A stretch of 64,000 nucleotides of DNA from Aestuariirhabdus litorea (GTDB lineage: Bacteria; Pseudomonadota; Gammaproteobacteria; Pseudomonadales; Aestuariirhabdaceae): NCBI RefSeq assembly GCF_003864255.1, contig NZ_QWEZ01000002.1, forward strand, positions 868,001 to 932,000, given 5' to 3'. Under the pieces are notes generated by a model. It worked only from the letters and a program-made list of their open reading frames with translations. It was not told the origin of the DNA and searched no databases. Positions 54,335-63,980 of this stretch are shown here, piece by piece; the first letter of the stretch is position 1, and each line of letters begins with the position of its first letter. Position numbers and translations under genes: made by a program.

Positions 54335-54365
54335 GGGGCCGCCTGGGATCTGGATAGGGAGAAAA

Positions 54366-54390
54366 TATTACTAAATATAATTTCGTAATA
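54366..54390. promoter_or_regulatory. Predicted NikR operator upstream of nikK
   Basis: TATTAC at 54366-54371 and GTAATA at 54385-54390 are perfect inverted half-sites with 13 bp between them, in AT-rich DNA 32 bases before the nikK start. Spacing and sequence match known NikR sites such as GTGTTAC-N13/14-GTAACAC of Desulfovibrio, as far as I recall. NikR with Ni would repress nikKMLQO here. Confidence 0.75.
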
Positions 54391-54430
54391 ATATCGCCGG
54401 GCCGGGTAAAGGACCACCCCTTGCCCGGGA

Positions 54431-54898
54431 TCAGGTCTGGGGGCGGCTGTGGCGGTGACTGTGGGCGCCGTGGCCGTGGGTGTGGTGCTGCTTCTGCTCC
54501 TCGACCGGGATCAGGTTGAGCTTGCCGTGGCGCACACCGGGTTCGGTGATAATGCGGTTGGCGAAGGCCTCCACCTGCTCCGTGGGGCCGTTGACCACCA
54601 CGGTTTCCAGGCAGTTGTCGTGGTCGAGGTGGACGTGGAGGGTGGAGATGGCGACATCGTGGTGATGGTGCTGGGCGTGGGTGAGCCGCCGCGCCAGCTC
54701 CCGCTCCTCATGGTTAAACACGTAGCTGAGGGTGCCGACGCAGTGGCTGGAGCGGCGCTCGGCGATGCGCTCCTCCTCGAGGCGATCACGGATCAGGTCC
54801 CGTATCGCTTCCGAACGATTGCGATAGCCCCGCTGCTTGAGGTAGTGCTCGAACTGCGCCACCAACTCCTCTTCCAGCGAAATGGAGATTCTTTCCAC
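54431..54898 (-). CDS. nikR: Nickel-responsive regulator NikR
   Basis: The 155-residue protein has a ribbon-helix-helix N-terminus (ERISISLEEELVAQFEHYL and YRNRSEAIRDLIRD) and an ACT-like metal domain with nickel ligands His77, His88, His90 and Cys96 in HHHHDVAISTLHVH/DHDNC. The final His-rich tail (HHTHGHGAHSHRH) is an additional metal-binding segment. Start is GTG 54898 with AGAGGAT upstream; ATG/GTG positions further upstream have no conserved residues. It lies upstream of nikK in the same direction. Confidence 0.94.
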   Translation of the reverse strand: MERISISLEEELVAQFEHYLKQRGYRNRSEAIRDLIRDRLEEERIAERRSSHCVGTLSYVFNHEERELARRLTHAQHHHHDVAISTLHVHLDHDNCLETVVVNGPTEQVEAFANRIITEPGVRHGKLNLIPVEEQKQHHTHGHGAHSHRHSRPQT

Positions 54899-55056
54899 GC
54901 CTTGATCCTCTCGGGTTGTTGAACAGGGGGAGCCTACCACAGTCGGGGGCCCCTAGCGCGGGCGGTGCCTGCCCGGGCAGGACGGCTGGTTGCCGGGCCC
55001 GGGTATCTACTATAGTCTGACGGACTACTCTATTCGCGAAAACGGGGGCATAGGCC

Positions 55057-55716
55057 ATGGCACAGAAAGAGGCTGCCTACAGTGTGGGGGAGGAGGTCGC
55101 CAATGCGATCTCCCACGGACTGGGGGTGGCGGCGGCGATCGTCGGCTTGACCCTGTTGATGGTTGAGGCCTCCCGTGTGCTCGATGCCCTGTCGATTACC
55201 GGCCTGGCACTTTATGGTGGCAGCCTGGTACTGCTGTTCCTCTGCTCGACCCTCTACCACGCCTTCACCCACCAGAAGACCAAGGCGATCTTCAAGGTGC
55301 TCGACCACTGTGCCATCTACCTGCTGATCGCCGGTACCTATACCCCCTTTATGCTGATCACCCTCGATGGCGCACTGGCGACGGGGATGCTGATCACGGT
55401 GTGGGGGCTCGCGCTGGTGGGGATCCTGTTCAAGGCGCTTTTTATTCACCGCTTTGAACTGGTCTCGGTGGTGACCTACCTGGCCATGGGCTGGCTGTCG
55501 CTGGTGGTGATCTACCAGCTGGCCCAACAGCTGGAGCTGGGAGGCTTTCTGCTGCTGCTGATCGGCGGTCTGGTCTACAGCCTGGGGGTGATTTTTTATG
55601 TCTGGAATCGCATCCCCTACAATCATGCGATCTGGCACCTGTTTGTGCTGGGCGGGGCGGTCTGCCACTTCCTGGCGATCTTTATCTATGTAGTCCCACC
55701 CGTCCCCCTGGTGTGA
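55057..55716 (+). CDS. trhA: Hemolysin III/TrhA family membrane protein
   Basis: The 219-residue protein has seven predicted helices with the family residues: NAISHGLG at the start, [27 protein letters not shown], and [17 protein letters not shown] at the end, where the His/Asp cluster forms the metal site of PAQR/YqfA-type proteins. The role may be in membrane fluidity or lipid homeostasis. A weak promoter TTGCCG-15-TATAGT lies at 54990-55016. Confidence 0.9.
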   Translation: MAQKEAAYSVGEEVANAISHGLGVAAAIVGLTLLMVEASRVLDALSITGLALYGGSLVLLFLCSTLYHAFTHQKTKAIFKVLDHCAIYLLIAGTYTPFMLITLDGALATGMLITVWGLALVGILFKALFIHRFELVSVVTYLAMGWLSLVVIYQLAQQLELGGFLLLLIGGLVYSLGVIFYVWNRIPYNHAIWHLFVLGGAVCHFLAIFIYVVPPVPLV

Positions 55717-55911
55717 TAACCCACAACGGGGGGGTGTGCGCTGATTCCGGTTCTCGACCACTGCCGGCGGCGGCGGGGCCTGGGGGCCGGAAAGACACTT
55801 TTCTTTGTCGGGTAAATGTGAGAGTCTAGCCGAAATCTGTGTTTTACAGTGCGGGCCCTGCAAGAAGAGGGTGTGCGCTCCATGATCGGACCTTTCTGGA
55901 AGGCGATCATT

Positions 55912-55940
55912 GTCATTCGATGGGCGTGTGGTCGAATGAC
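55912..55940 (+). promoter_or_regulatory. Hairpin in the leader of the RRM gene
   Basis: GTCATTCGA and TCGAATGAC form a perfect 9-bp stem around an 11-base loop, 45 bases before the RRM gene start, without a T-run. Leaders of RNA-binding protein genes are often autoregulated; this is a candidate site. Confidence 0.4.
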
Positions 55941-55984
55941 GGTGTAGATTCATAATAACCACGCCAGTTGTGAGACAAGACTGA

Positions 55985-56377
55985 ATGAAAATATATGTCG
56001 GCAATCTGTCCTACTCAGTGACAGATGAAGACCTTATTGATGCCTTTTCCGAATTCGGGGATGTGACAAGCGCCAAGGTGACCATGGATCCTGAAACGGG
56101 TGAATCCAAGGGTTTTGGCTTCGTTGAAATGCCGGTCACCTCAGAGGGGCGGGATGCGGTTCAGGTGTTGAATGAGTCTCCCCTGTGTGGACGCCTGATC
56201 CGGGTCAATGAAGCCCGCGGCGGTGGCAGTGGCGGCAGTGGTAGTGGCGGTGGCGGTGGTGGAGGCAACTCCAATAACGGCCGCGGACGTCGACCTCGTC
56301 GTAGTGGTGGCAAGCAGGGTGGCCAGCGCGGAAACAAGGCAACCAGTGGTGGTAACGCACCGACAGCGGCCGAATAG
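55985..56377 (+). CDS. RNA-recognition-motif protein with Gly-rich tail
   Basis: The 130-residue protein has one RRM (1-80) with RNP2 IYVGNL and RNP1 KGFGFVEM, and a Gly/Ser/Asn-rich then basic tail (~82-130, including GRGRRPRRSGGKQGG). Small RRM proteins of this kind are cold-induced in cyanobacteria and present in many proteobacteria. It starts at ATG 55985, in a leader with a hairpin at 55912-55940. Confidence 0.92.
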   Translation: MKIYVGNLSYSVTDEDLIDAFSEFGDVTSAKVTMDPETGESKGFGFVEMPVTSEGRDAVQVLNESPLCGRLIRVNEARGGGSGGSGSGGGGGGGNSNNGRGRRPRRSGGKQGGQRGNKATSGGNAPTAAE

Positions 56378-56424
56378 GTTCGCCTGCGTCAAAAAGCGAA
56401 TACTGTTAAGGGGTGGGTAGCGTC

Positions 56425-56673
56425 TCAGGAACGAGGCGGGGCCTGTTTACGCCGGGTGTTCGCGATTGTGTTGTCCTGCTCCAGGTGCATCCCCATAAGC
56501 TCCAGGCGAAGCCGACCCAGGGCGCGTGTGGTGTAATTGGCCAGTTCGTTGCGTCCATCCGTGAAACCACACCGGCATGGATCACGGGTATCTATCTGCT
56601 GTCTCTGTAAACGTTCAATCGAACCGGTCAGCTGGTCGATCTCCAGTATGATGCTTATAAGGGAAGCGGTCAT
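56425..56673 (-). CDS. Small hypothetical protein (82 aa)
   Basis: An 82-codon frame starts MTASLISIILEIDQLTGSI, with AGGAG nine bases before ATG. The protein has an N-terminal helix, two Cys (DPCRCG) and a basic end. No family recognised. Codon use is not clearly coding, so this is tentative. Confidence 0.4.
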   Translation of the reverse strand: MTASLISIILEIDQLTGSIERLQRQQIDTRDPCRCGFTDGRNELANYTTRALGRLRLELMGMHLEQDNTIANTRRKQAPPRS

Positions 56674-56836
56674 GATGGGGTCTCCTGCACATAACCCTCA
56701 GTTTGTCCCTTTGTAACCCGGCGTTGAATCCGTAATACTCGACTCCTGCATGCGGCTTATGCGTATAGGGAATAGGCGCTTGCTCAGTCTGCGGGCGCGT
56801 AAGGTCCCCGCTTTGATGCCCGACAGGAGACGGAAC

Positions 56837-57481
56837 GTGACGGATACTCGCTACACTCGAATGGCCCCATGGAGCCTGTTTGTGCTGCTGGCACTGGCTT
56901 ATCTGCTGACGCTGGGGCAGCAGCCCTTTATCCTGGATTTTGCCCTCAAGGCGCTGCCGATCTGGCTACTGGCCTGGCTGGTCTTTAGCGGCCGAGAGCA
57001 GGCCCGCCACCGGTGGGTGGTAGTGGGGCTGCTGTGCTCTTCGGTGGGGGATCTGCTGCTGGCCTGGGGCCAGTTCGTGCCGGGGCTGGTCAGCTTTCTG
57101 GTCGCTCACCTGTTTTATATTGCCGCCTTTGCGGGCAGGCCCGTCGGATCCCTGCCTCGACTGCTGCTGGCCTTGCTGATGCTGGCGGCGATCACCCTGT
57201 TGCTGATCCGCCTGCTGCCGCTGCTGGGGGAGATGCAGGTGCCGGTGGTGGCCTATATGGTGGTGATCCTGTTGATGGCCCTGTGTGCCCTGCTGGGACG
57301 GGGCAACCATCCCCTGGTGGCGCTGGGGGCCATGCTTTTTCTTTTATCGGATTCCCTCATCGCCCTCGACCGCTTTATGCAACCGCTGCCCTCCGCCAGC
57401 CTGTGGATCATGCTGACCTATTATTCGGCCCAGGGGCTGATCGCCGGTGGCGCCCTGATAGGCCCGCGGCAGGGGGCGTGA
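56837..57481 (+). CDS. Lysoplasmalogenase (YhhN/TMEM86 family)
   Basis: The 214-residue protein has about eight hydrophobic helices and the family residues: FALKALPIW near residue 35-42, SSVGDLLLAWG in the middle, AHLFYIAAF, and LLSDSLIALDRF near 170-181. Members hydrolyse lysoplasmalogens or lysophospholipid-like ethers. Start GTG 56837 is chosen with AGGAGA six bases upstream; an in-frame start at 56750 lies in a less conserved extension. Confidence 0.86.
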   Translation: MTDTRYTRMAPWSLFVLLALAYLLTLGQQPFILDFALKALPIWLLAWLVFSGREQARHRWVVVGLLCSSVGDLLLAWGQFVPGLVSFLVAHLFYIAAFAGRPVGSLPRLLLALLMLAAITLLLIRLLPLLGEMQVPVVAYMVVILLMALCALLGRGNHPLVALGAMLFLLSDSLIALDRFMQPLPSASLWIMLTYYSAQGLIAGGALIGPRQGA

Positions 57482-57549
57482 CACCGGGGTCGGGGGGCGA
57501 AAGAAGCTCTTTATTGATCTGGAGCAACGTGGCGCCAAAAAAAGTTATG

Positions 57550-57598
57550 GATAATCATTCTCAGTTAGCTTGATTATTAAATGGGAATCATTATCATT
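57550..57598 (+). promoter_or_regulatory. Fur boxes and promoter of the iron-uptake genes
   Basis: Two Fur-like sites, GATAATCATTCTCAGTT (57550-57566) and AAATGGGAATCATTATCATT (57579-57598), flank a possible TTGATT-16-TATCAT promoter (57570-57575 and 57592-57597). The second site is a close match to the Fur consensus GATAATGATAATCATTATC on the other strand. Iron-repressed expression of the binding protein is expected. Confidence 0.75.
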
Positions 57599-57637
57599 GC
57601 TGCCAACTGCAATCGGATTCTTAAAGGGAGTTCATCA

Positions 57638-58654
57638 ATGACGATAACTGTACGCAAAAACTGGGTAGCAATGGCTGCTGCGGCGCTGGTCTCTGCAAGC
57701 AGCACCCTGGCCCTGGCTGCTGAGGAGCTGGTGGTCTATTCGGCCCGCAATGAGCAGCTGATCAAGCCTCTGTTCGATGCCTACACCGCCAAGACCGGCG
57801 TCGAGATCAAGTTTGTCACCGATAAGGAGGGTCCGCTGCTGGCTCGCCTGCAGGCCGAGGGGGCCAACACCCCCGCAGACCTGTTAATCACCGTGGATGC
57901 GGGCAACCTCTGGCAGGCGGCCAAGCAGGGGGTTCTGCAACCGGTTGGGTCAAGTGTGCTGGAGCAGAATATCCCCGCGCACCTGCGGGCCACCAATAAT
58001 GAGTGGTTTGGTCTGTCTGTACGGGCCCGTACACTGGTCTACTCCAGCGAGCGAGTGAAGCCGGCCGAACTCTCCACCTATGAAGCACTGGCGGAGCCCC
58101 AGTGGAAAGGGCGCCTGTGCCTGAGAACCTCCAAGAAGGTGTACAACCAGTCGCTGGTGGCCACCCTGATCGAGCGCCACGGCGAGGAGCAGGCCGAAGC
58201 CATCGTTAAGGGCTGGGTCGACAACCTGGCGGCTCCCGTATTCTCCAACGACACCAAGGCGATGGACGCGGTTGCTGCTGGCCAGTGCGATGTGGCGATC
58301 GTGAATACTTACTACTTCGGGCGCCTGGAGAAGAAGGACCCCTCCATTAAGCTGAAGCTCTTCTTTGCCAACCAGCAGACCAGTGGCGTTCACGTCAACG
58401 TCTCCGGTGCCGGTGTCACAAAATACTCCAAGAATGTCGCGGGAGCGGTCAAGTTCCTCGAGTGGATGAGCAGCGCCGAGGCCCAGAACCTGATTGCCGA
58501 CGGTAATATGGAGTACCCGGCCAACCCCGCCGTTAAGCCTTCGGCGATGGTGGCGGCCTGGGGTGAGTTCAAGCAGGATGACCTCAACGTCGAGGTGGCC
58601 GGCAGTCGTCAGGCCGAAGCCATCAAGTTGATGGATCGCGCCGGTTACCGCTAG
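57638..58654 (+). CDS. Ferric iron ABC transporter substrate-binding protein
   Basis: The 338-residue periplasmic protein has a signal peptide (to LALAA at ~27), [16 protein letters not shown], and [14 protein letters not shown] whose tandem tyrosines are the ferric ligands of the FbpA/FutA family. The Fur boxes upstream agree with this. ATG 57638 is chosen, with GGGAG seven bases upstream. A hairpin follows before the permease gene. Confidence 0.93.
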   Translation: MTITVRKNWVAMAAAALVSASSTLALAAEELVVYSARNEQLIKPLFDAYTAKTGVEIKFVTDKEGPLLARLQAEGANTPADLLITVDAGNLWQAAKQGVLQPVGSSVLEQNIPAHLRATNNEWFGLSVRARTLVYSSERVKPAELSTYEALAEPQWKGRLCLRTSKKVYNQSLVATLIERHGEEQAEAIVKGWVDNLAAPVFSNDTKAMDAVAAGQCDVAIVNTYYFGRLEKKDPSIKLKLFFANQQTSGVHVNVSGAGVTKYSKNVAGAVKFLEWMSSAEAQNLIADGNMEYPANPAVKPSAMVAAWGEFKQDDLNVEVAGSRQAEAIKLMDRAGYR

Positions 58655-58676
58655 TCGGGCAATGGGCGCTGTTTGC

Positions 58677-58706
58677 GGACGCTCTGTGTAAACAGGGCGT
58701 CCTTTG
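58677..58706 (+). terminator. Partial terminator between binding protein and permease genes
   Basis: GGACGCTCTGT and ACAGGGCGTCC form an 11-bp stem (one mismatch) followed by TTTGT. In binding-protein/permease operons such hairpins lower permease expression relative to the binding protein; that role is inferred. Confidence 0.6.
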
Positions 58707-58725
58707 TCGTTTATAAGGAGTGGGT

Positions 58726-60348
58726 TTGATTTTACGATTGTTGACCAACCAGGGACGCTGGCGGCTCATTGCCCTGGCCATCGCCGCCATCGTGCTGATG
58801 CCCCTTCTGGTGCTGTTCATCAGTTGGGGCACGGTGCAGACCGAGGTCTGGTTGCATCTGATCGAAACCCAGCTCGGGCGACTGCTGGGTAATACCCTGA
58901 TCCTGCTGTTGGGGGTTGGGGTGGGGGTGACCCTGTTGGGGGTCAGCCTGGCCTGGCTCACCGCCATGTGCGAATTTCCGGGGCGCAAATGGTTTGACTG
59001 GGCCTTGATGCTCCCCTTCGCGGTGCCAGCCTATGTGCTGGCCTTTGTGTTTATCGGTTTGCTGGATTTCAGCGGCCCGGTACAGACCCAGCTGCGGGAG
59101 TGGTTCGGGCGGGATCTCTGGTTCCCCCCGGTGCGCTCGACCGGCGGGGTGATACTGGTACTGGTGCTGGTGTTCTACCCCTACGTTTACATGCTGGCCC
59201 GCAGCGCCTTCGTTGCCCAGGGGCGGGGGCTGATGGACTCGGCGCGTATCCTGGGCATGGGCCCCTGGCGTTCGTTCTGGAAGGTGGCGCTGCCGATGGC
59301 GCGTCCGGCCATCGCCGCCGGCCTGGCGTTGGCCCTGATGGAGACCCTGGCCGACTTTGGCGCCGTCTCCTCCTTTAACTACGACACCTTTACCACCGCT
59401 ATCTACAAATCCTGGTACGGCTTCTTTAATCTGCAGGCGGCGGCCCAGCTGGCTTCGCTGCTGCTGCTGTTTGTCGCCATTGCGCTGTTAGTGGAGCGCC
59501 GGGCGCGAGGCAAGGCGCGTTTTGCAGAAAGCGAACGGCGCCATATCCGCCAGGTCTATCGCCTGCGCGCCCCCCTGGCCTGGCTGGCCAGCGGTTATGC
59601 GGGGCTGGTGGTGATTTGCGCCTTTGTGGTGCCGATCATCCAGCTGCTGGTGTGGATCTTTACCGACGCCTTCGAGGACCTCGACAGCCGCTACCTGGGG
59701 CTGGTGGCCAAGACCCTCGGGCTGGGTGCCATCGCCGCTGTGATGACGGTGACCACCGCAGTCCTGCTGGCCTACGCCCAGCGGCAGCATCGGGATCGCT
59801 GGGTGGCGGGTTCGGTCAGCATCGCTAACCTCGGCTATGCGCTGCCGGGCTCGGTGCTGGCGGTAGGCATCATGGTGGCCTTTACCTGGCTGGATGGCAC
59901 CATCGCCATCCCCCTCCAGCAGTGGCTTGGGTTCGAGGGGCGGCAGCTGTTTATGGGTAGCCTGCTGGCGCTGATCGTGGCCTACGGCATCCGCTTTTTG
60001 GCGGTTGCCTTTGGGCCGGTCGAGTCGGGCCTGCAGCGCATTCGCCCCTCCATTCTGGAGTCTGCCCAGAGTCTGGGCGAACCGCCGATGGGCATTGTGC
60101 GGCGCATCTACCTGCCGATGCTGAGCCCCTCGTTGATCACCGCTGCCCTGCTGGTGTTTGTCGATGTGCTCAAGGAGATGCCCGCCACTCTGCTGATGCG
60201 CCCCTTCGGCTGGGATACCCTGGCAGTGCGTATCTTCGAGATGACTTCCGAAGGCGAGTGGGAGCGGGCGGCGTTGCCCGCCTTTACCCTGGTGTTGGTA
60301 GGGCTGATCCCGGTGGTACTGCTGATGCGCCGCTCGGCACGCCACTGA
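58726..60348 (+). CDS. Ferric iron ABC transporter permease (fused two-domain)
   Basis: The 540-residue permease has two homologous six-helix halves with coupling motifs (EAA-like) MDSARILGMGPWRSFWKVALP and LESAQSLGEPPMGIVRRIYLP. It is the FbpB/SfuB/FutB type. I start at TTG 58726, five bases after AAGGAG; a GTG at 58720 overlaps that Shine-Dalgarno. No ATPase (FbpC) gene follows in the window. Confidence 0.92.
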   Translation: MILRLLTNQGRWRLIALAIAAIVLMPLLVLFISWGTVQTEVWLHLIETQLGRLLGNTLILLLGVGVGVTLLGVSLAWLTAMCEFPGRKWFDWALMLPFAVPAYVLAFVFIGLLDFSGPVQTQLREWFGRDLWFPPVRSTGGVILVLVLVFYPYVYMLARSAFVAQGRGLMDSARILGMGPWRSFWKVALPMARPAIAAGLALALMETLADFGAVSSFNYDTFTTAIYKSWYGFFNLQAAAQLASLLLLFVAIALLVERRARGKARFAESERRHIRQVYRLRAPLAWLASGYAGLVVICAFVVPIIQLLVWIFTDAFEDLDSRYLGLVAKTLGLGAIAAVMTVTTAVLLAYAQRQHRDRWVAGSVSIANLGYALPGSVLAVGIMVAFTWLDGTIAIPLQQWLGFEGRQLFMGSLLALIVAYGIRFLAVAFGPVESGLQRIRPSILESAQSLGEPPMGIVRRIYLPMLSPSLITAALLVFVDVLKEMPATLLMRPFGWDTLAVRIFEMTSEGEWERAALPAFTLVLVGLIPVVLLMRRSARH

Positions 60349-60568
60349 GCGGGCCACGGACTGGGGTAAGTCCTCGGCTGCCTGTCCCGGGGTCGCTTGC
60401 CCCGCTGCCGACTTAACCGCTAAAATCGCCCTTTTTGCCGGCCCATCCGGGCAGGGGCAAGGGTGGCGCCGGTTTGATCCGCGCTGGGCAGACCTTTTGC
60501 CGAGCTTGGGCTATAACTGTAGTTCTGCGTCCATTTACTGATTATTGAAACCAAGAGGAAGCCAGAGA

Positions 60569-60961
60569 ATGAGCAACATACCGAGTGAGTTGCGTTACGT
60601 GTCATCCCACGAGTGGATCCGGGTGGAAGCCGATGGCACCGCCGTGATCGGTATTACGGACCACGCCCAGGAGCTGCTGGGTGACGTTGTGTTCGTGGAG
60701 TTGCCCGAAGTGGGGGCCGAACTCTCCCGTGACGAGGACGCCGGCGTTGTGGAGTCGGTCAAGGCCGCATCGGATGTCTACGCTCCCGTCTCTGGCGAGG
60801 TGGTGGCCATCAACGAAGCGCTGGAGGATGCCCCCGAAACCGTCAACAGCGACCCCTATGGTGACGGCTGGTTCTTCAAGGTAAAACTGAGCGATACCGC
60901 CGAGCTGGAAGAGCTGCTCGACGCCGATGCCTATGCCGAGGTGTGTGAAGCCGAGGAGTAA
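60569..60961 (+). CDS. gcvH: Glycine cleavage system H protein (copy 2)
   Basis: The 130-residue lipoyl carrier protein has the same SHEW and [19 protein letters not shown] motifs as copy 1 and lipoylated Lys65 in [15 protein letters not shown] 60569 follows AGAGGAA at about 13 bases, and an ATG nine codons upstream is out of the conserved region. It leads the second gcvH-gcvP pair. No glycine riboswitch is recognised in the 220 bases upstream. Confidence 0.96.
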   Translation: MSNIPSELRYVSSHEWIRVEADGTAVIGITDHAQELLGDVVFVELPEVGAELSRDEDAGVVESVKAASDVYAPVSGEVVAINEALEDAPETVNSDPYGDGWFFKVKLSDTAELEELLDADAYAEVCEAEE

Positions 60962-60987
60962 GGCTTCAGCCCGTCAGCCTCTTAATG

Positions 60988-61022
60988 GACGAAGCCCTGA
61001 AACCCGGTTTTGGGGCTTCGTC
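60988..61022 (+). other. Hairpin between gcvH and gcvP (copy 2)
   Basis: GACGAAGCCC and GGGCTTCGTC form a perfect 10-bp stem around a 15-base loop, with no T-run after it. It could stabilise the upstream message or act as a weak attenuator. Confidence 0.5.
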
Positions 61023-61071
61023 GTATCTGGTCAATCCTCATTGATCTACCCTTTTCCTGCAGGATTTCGTC

Positions 61072-63954
61072 ATGAGTCACCCTAGCCACCCCACCCTCGA
61101 GCAATTGGAAAACAGCGGCGAGTTTATTGAGCGCCACGTCGGTCCCGATGCCCAGGAGCGCCAGCAGATGCTGGACACCCTGGGGGTTGATTCCCTCGCC
61201 GAGCTGATTGACGAGACGGTCCCTCGCAGTATTCGCCTGCCCGAGCCGTTGGCGCTGGCAGGGGCCTGCACCGAAGCGGAGACCCTGGGGTACCTGAAGC
61301 AGGTGGCAGCGAAAAACCGGCTCAAACGCTCGCTGATCGGCATGGGTTACCACGAGACCCTGGTGCCCAACGTGATCCTGCGCAACGTGATGGAGAATCC
61401 CGGCTGGTACACCGCCTACACCCCCTACCAGCCCGAGGTGGCCCAGGGGCGCCTGGAGGCGCTGATCACCTTCCAGCAGATGACCATGGACCTGACCGGT
61501 ATGGACCTGGCCAGCGCCTCATTGCTCGATGAAGCCACCGCGGCGGCGGAGGCGATGGCCCTGGCCAAGCGGGTCTCCAAAAACAAGAAGAGCAACCTCT
61601 TCTTTGTCGACGAACTGTGCCTGCCGCAGACCATCGATGTGGTCAAGACCCGCGCCGAGGCCTTCGGCTTTGAGGTGATGGTGGGGGCTGCCGAGCAGGC
61701 CCTCGAGCAGGAGTTGTTCGGGGTGCTGCTGCAGTACCCCTGCCGCGATGGCTCGCTGCGCGATGACCGCGAGCTGATCGCCAGTCTGCAGGAGCGCAAG
61801 GCGATCGTCTGTGTGGCGGCCGATATCCTGGCGCTGGTGATGCTGGCCTCCCCCGGCACCCTGGGGGCCGATGTGGTGCTGGGCAGCGCCCAGCGCTTCG
61901 GTGTGCCCATGGGCTTTGGCGGCCCCCACGCGGCCTTCTTCGCCACCCGTGATCAGTACAAGCGCTCCATGCCCGGGCGTATCATCGGGGTGTCGGTGGA
62001 CAGCCGCGGTAACCCGGCCCTGCGCATGGCTATGCAGACCCGCGAGCAGCACATCCGTCGCGAGAAGGCCAACAGTAACATCTGTACCGCCCAGGTCCTG
62101 CTGGCCAATATGGCCGCCTTCTACGCGGTCTACCACGGCCCCGAAGGGCTCAAGCGGATCGCCAATCGGGTCCACCGCCTGACCGATATTCTCGCCCGCG
62201 GCCTCAAGCAGGGGGGGCTGGCACCGCTCAACAGCAGCTACTTTGATACCCTCAGTCTCGACCTCGGCGAGCGCCGGGAGGCCTTGCTGGCGGCGGCCGA
62301 AGCGGCCGGTTACAACCTCTATGCCGGCGATGCCGGCGTGGTCACCCTCTCCCTCAACGAGTGTTGCTCACGGTCCGATGTCGAGACCCTGTGGGAGATT
62401 CTGCTGGGCGCCGGCCACGGCCTCAGTGTGGCGGCGCTGGACGCTGAAAGCAGTGCGATTCCTGCAGCCCTCAAGCGGGAGGAGGCGATTCTCACCCACG
62501 AGGTGTTCAACCGCTACCACTCCGAAACCGAGATGTTGCGCTACCTCAAACGGCTGGAAAACAAGGACCTGTCGCTAACTCACTCGATGATTGCGCTGGG
62601 CTCCTGCACCATGAAGCTTAACGCCACCAGTGAGATGATTCCGGTGACCTGGGCCGAGTTCGGTAACATGCACCCCTTTGCCCCGGCCTCCCAGACCGCA
62701 GGCTACCAGCAGATGATCGCGGAATTGGAAGCGATGCTGAAGGAGATCACCGGCTTCGATGCGATCTGCATGCAGCCCAACTCCGGTGCCCAGGGGGAGT
62801 ACGCCGGCCTGCTGGCGATCCGCAAATACCACGAGAGCCGTGGCGAAGGGCACCGTAACGTCTGCCTGATCCCCAGCTCTGCCCATGGCACCAACCCCGC
62901 CAGCGCCATGATGGCCTCGATGCGAGTGGTGGTGGTGGAGTGTGACAGCAAGGGTAACGTCGATGTCGCCGACCTCAGGGCCAAGGCCGAGGAGCTGTCC
63001 GACAGCCTCTCCTGCCTGATGATCACCTACCCCTCCACCCACGGGGTGTACGAGGAGGAGATCATCGAGATCTGCAACATCATTCACCAGCACGGGGGCC
63101 AGGTGTACATGGATGGCGCCAACCTCAATGCCCAGGTGGGACTCTCCAAGCCGGGACTGATTGGCGCCGATGTCTCCCACATGAACCTGCACAAGACCTT
63201 TGCCATTCCCCACGGGGGTGGCGGTCCCGGTATGGGTCCGATCGGTGTCAAGGCGCACCTCGCCCCCTTCGTGGCCAACCACTCGGTGGTCAAGCTGGAG
63301 GGGCCGAACCCCGATAGCGGGGCGGTGTCGGCCGCGCCCTGGGGCAGCGCCTCCATCCTGCCGATCAGCTGGGCCTACATCCGCATGCTGGGGGCGGAGG
63401 GGCTGCGCACCTCAACCGAAACAGCCATCCTCAACGCCAACTACATGGCCAGGCGCCTGGGCGAGCACTACCCCGTGCTCTACAGCGGGCGCAACGGGCG
63501 TGTCGCCCACGAGTGCATCATCGACCTGCGGCCGTTGAAGGCGGTTTCCGGTATCAGTGAGGAGGATGTGGCCAAGCGCCTGATCGACTTCGGCTTCCAT
63601 GCCCCCACCATGAGCTTCCCGGTGGCCGGTACTCTCATGATCGAGCCCACCGAGAGTGAGTCCAAGGCGGAGCTGGATCGCTTTGTGGATGCCATGATCG
63701 CCATCCGCAGCGAGATCGCCCAGGTGGAGGCCGGCACCCTCGATGCCGACAACAACATGCTCAAGAACGCCCCCCATACCCTCGCTGATATCATGGATGA
63801 GAACTGGGATCGTCCCTACAGCAAGCAGCAGGGGGCCTACCCCCTGAGCTGGGTGGCCGAAGGCAAGTTCTGGCCCAGCGTCAACCGTATCGACAACGTT
63901 TATGGGGATCGCAATCTCCATTGCAGCTGCCCGACCACCGACAGCTATCGCTAG
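61072..63954 (+). CDS. gcvP: Glycine dehydrogenase (decarboxylating), P protein (copy 2)
   Basis: The 960-residue fused P protein parallels the copy at 29433 along its whole length. The PLP lysine is Lys708 in [14 protein letters not shown]. By eye about two-thirds to 70% of residues are shared with copy 1, so the duplication is old rather than recent. It follows gcvH copy 2 by 110 bases. The missing T protein (gcvT) is not in the window. Confidence 0.97.
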   Translation: MSHPSHPTLEQLENSGEFIERHVGPDAQERQQMLDTLGVDSLAELIDETVPRSIRLPEPLALAGACTEAETLGYLKQVAAKNRLKRSLIGMGYHETLVPNVILRNVMENPGWYTAYTPYQPEVAQGRLEALITFQQMTMDLTGMDLASASLLDEATAAAEAMALAKRVSKNKKSNLFFVDELCLPQTIDVVKTRAEAFGFEVMVGAAEQALEQELFGVLLQYPCRDGSLRDDRELIASLQERKAIVCVAADILALVMLASPGTLGADVVLGSAQRFGVPMGFGGPHAAFFATRDQYKRSMPGRIIGVSVDSRGNPALRMAMQTREQHIRREKANSNICTAQVLLANMAAFYAVYHGPEGLKRIANRVHRLTDILARGLKQGGLAPLNSSYFDTLSLDLGERREALLAAAEAAGYNLYAGDAGVVTLSLNECCSRSDVETLWEILLGAGHGLSVAALDAESSAIPAALKREEAILTHEVFNRYHSETEMLRYLKRLENKDLSLTHSMIALGSCTMKLNATSEMIPVTWAEFGNMHPFAPASQTAGYQQMIAELEAMLKEITGFDAICMQPNSGAQGEYAGLLAIRKYHESRGEGHRNVCLIPSSAHGTNPASAMMASMRVVVVECDSKGNVDVADLRAKAEELSDSLSCLMITYPSTHGVYEEEIIEICNIIHQHGGQVYMDGANLNAQVGLSKPGLIGADVSHMNLHKTFAIPHGGGGPGMGPIGVKAHLAPFVANHSVVKLEGPNPDSGAVSAAPWGSASILPISWAYIRMLGAEGLRTSTETAILNANYMARRLGEHYPVLYSGRNGRVAHECIIDLRPLKAVSGISEEDVAKRLIDFGFHAPTMSFPVAGTLMIEPTESESKAELDRFVDAMIAIRSEIAQVEAGTLDADNNMLKNAPHTLADIMDENWDRPYSKQQGAYPLSWVAEGKFWPSVNRIDNVYGDRNLHCSCPTTDSYR

Positions 63955-63980
63955 GGGTAACTCGCAGCGGCGATACAGAG

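Noticed and set aside
60349-60568. Glycine riboswitch before gcvH copy 2 (and before sdaA)
   Set aside because: No tandem aptamer-like GGAGAG...GCCGAAGG pattern could be found in either leader.
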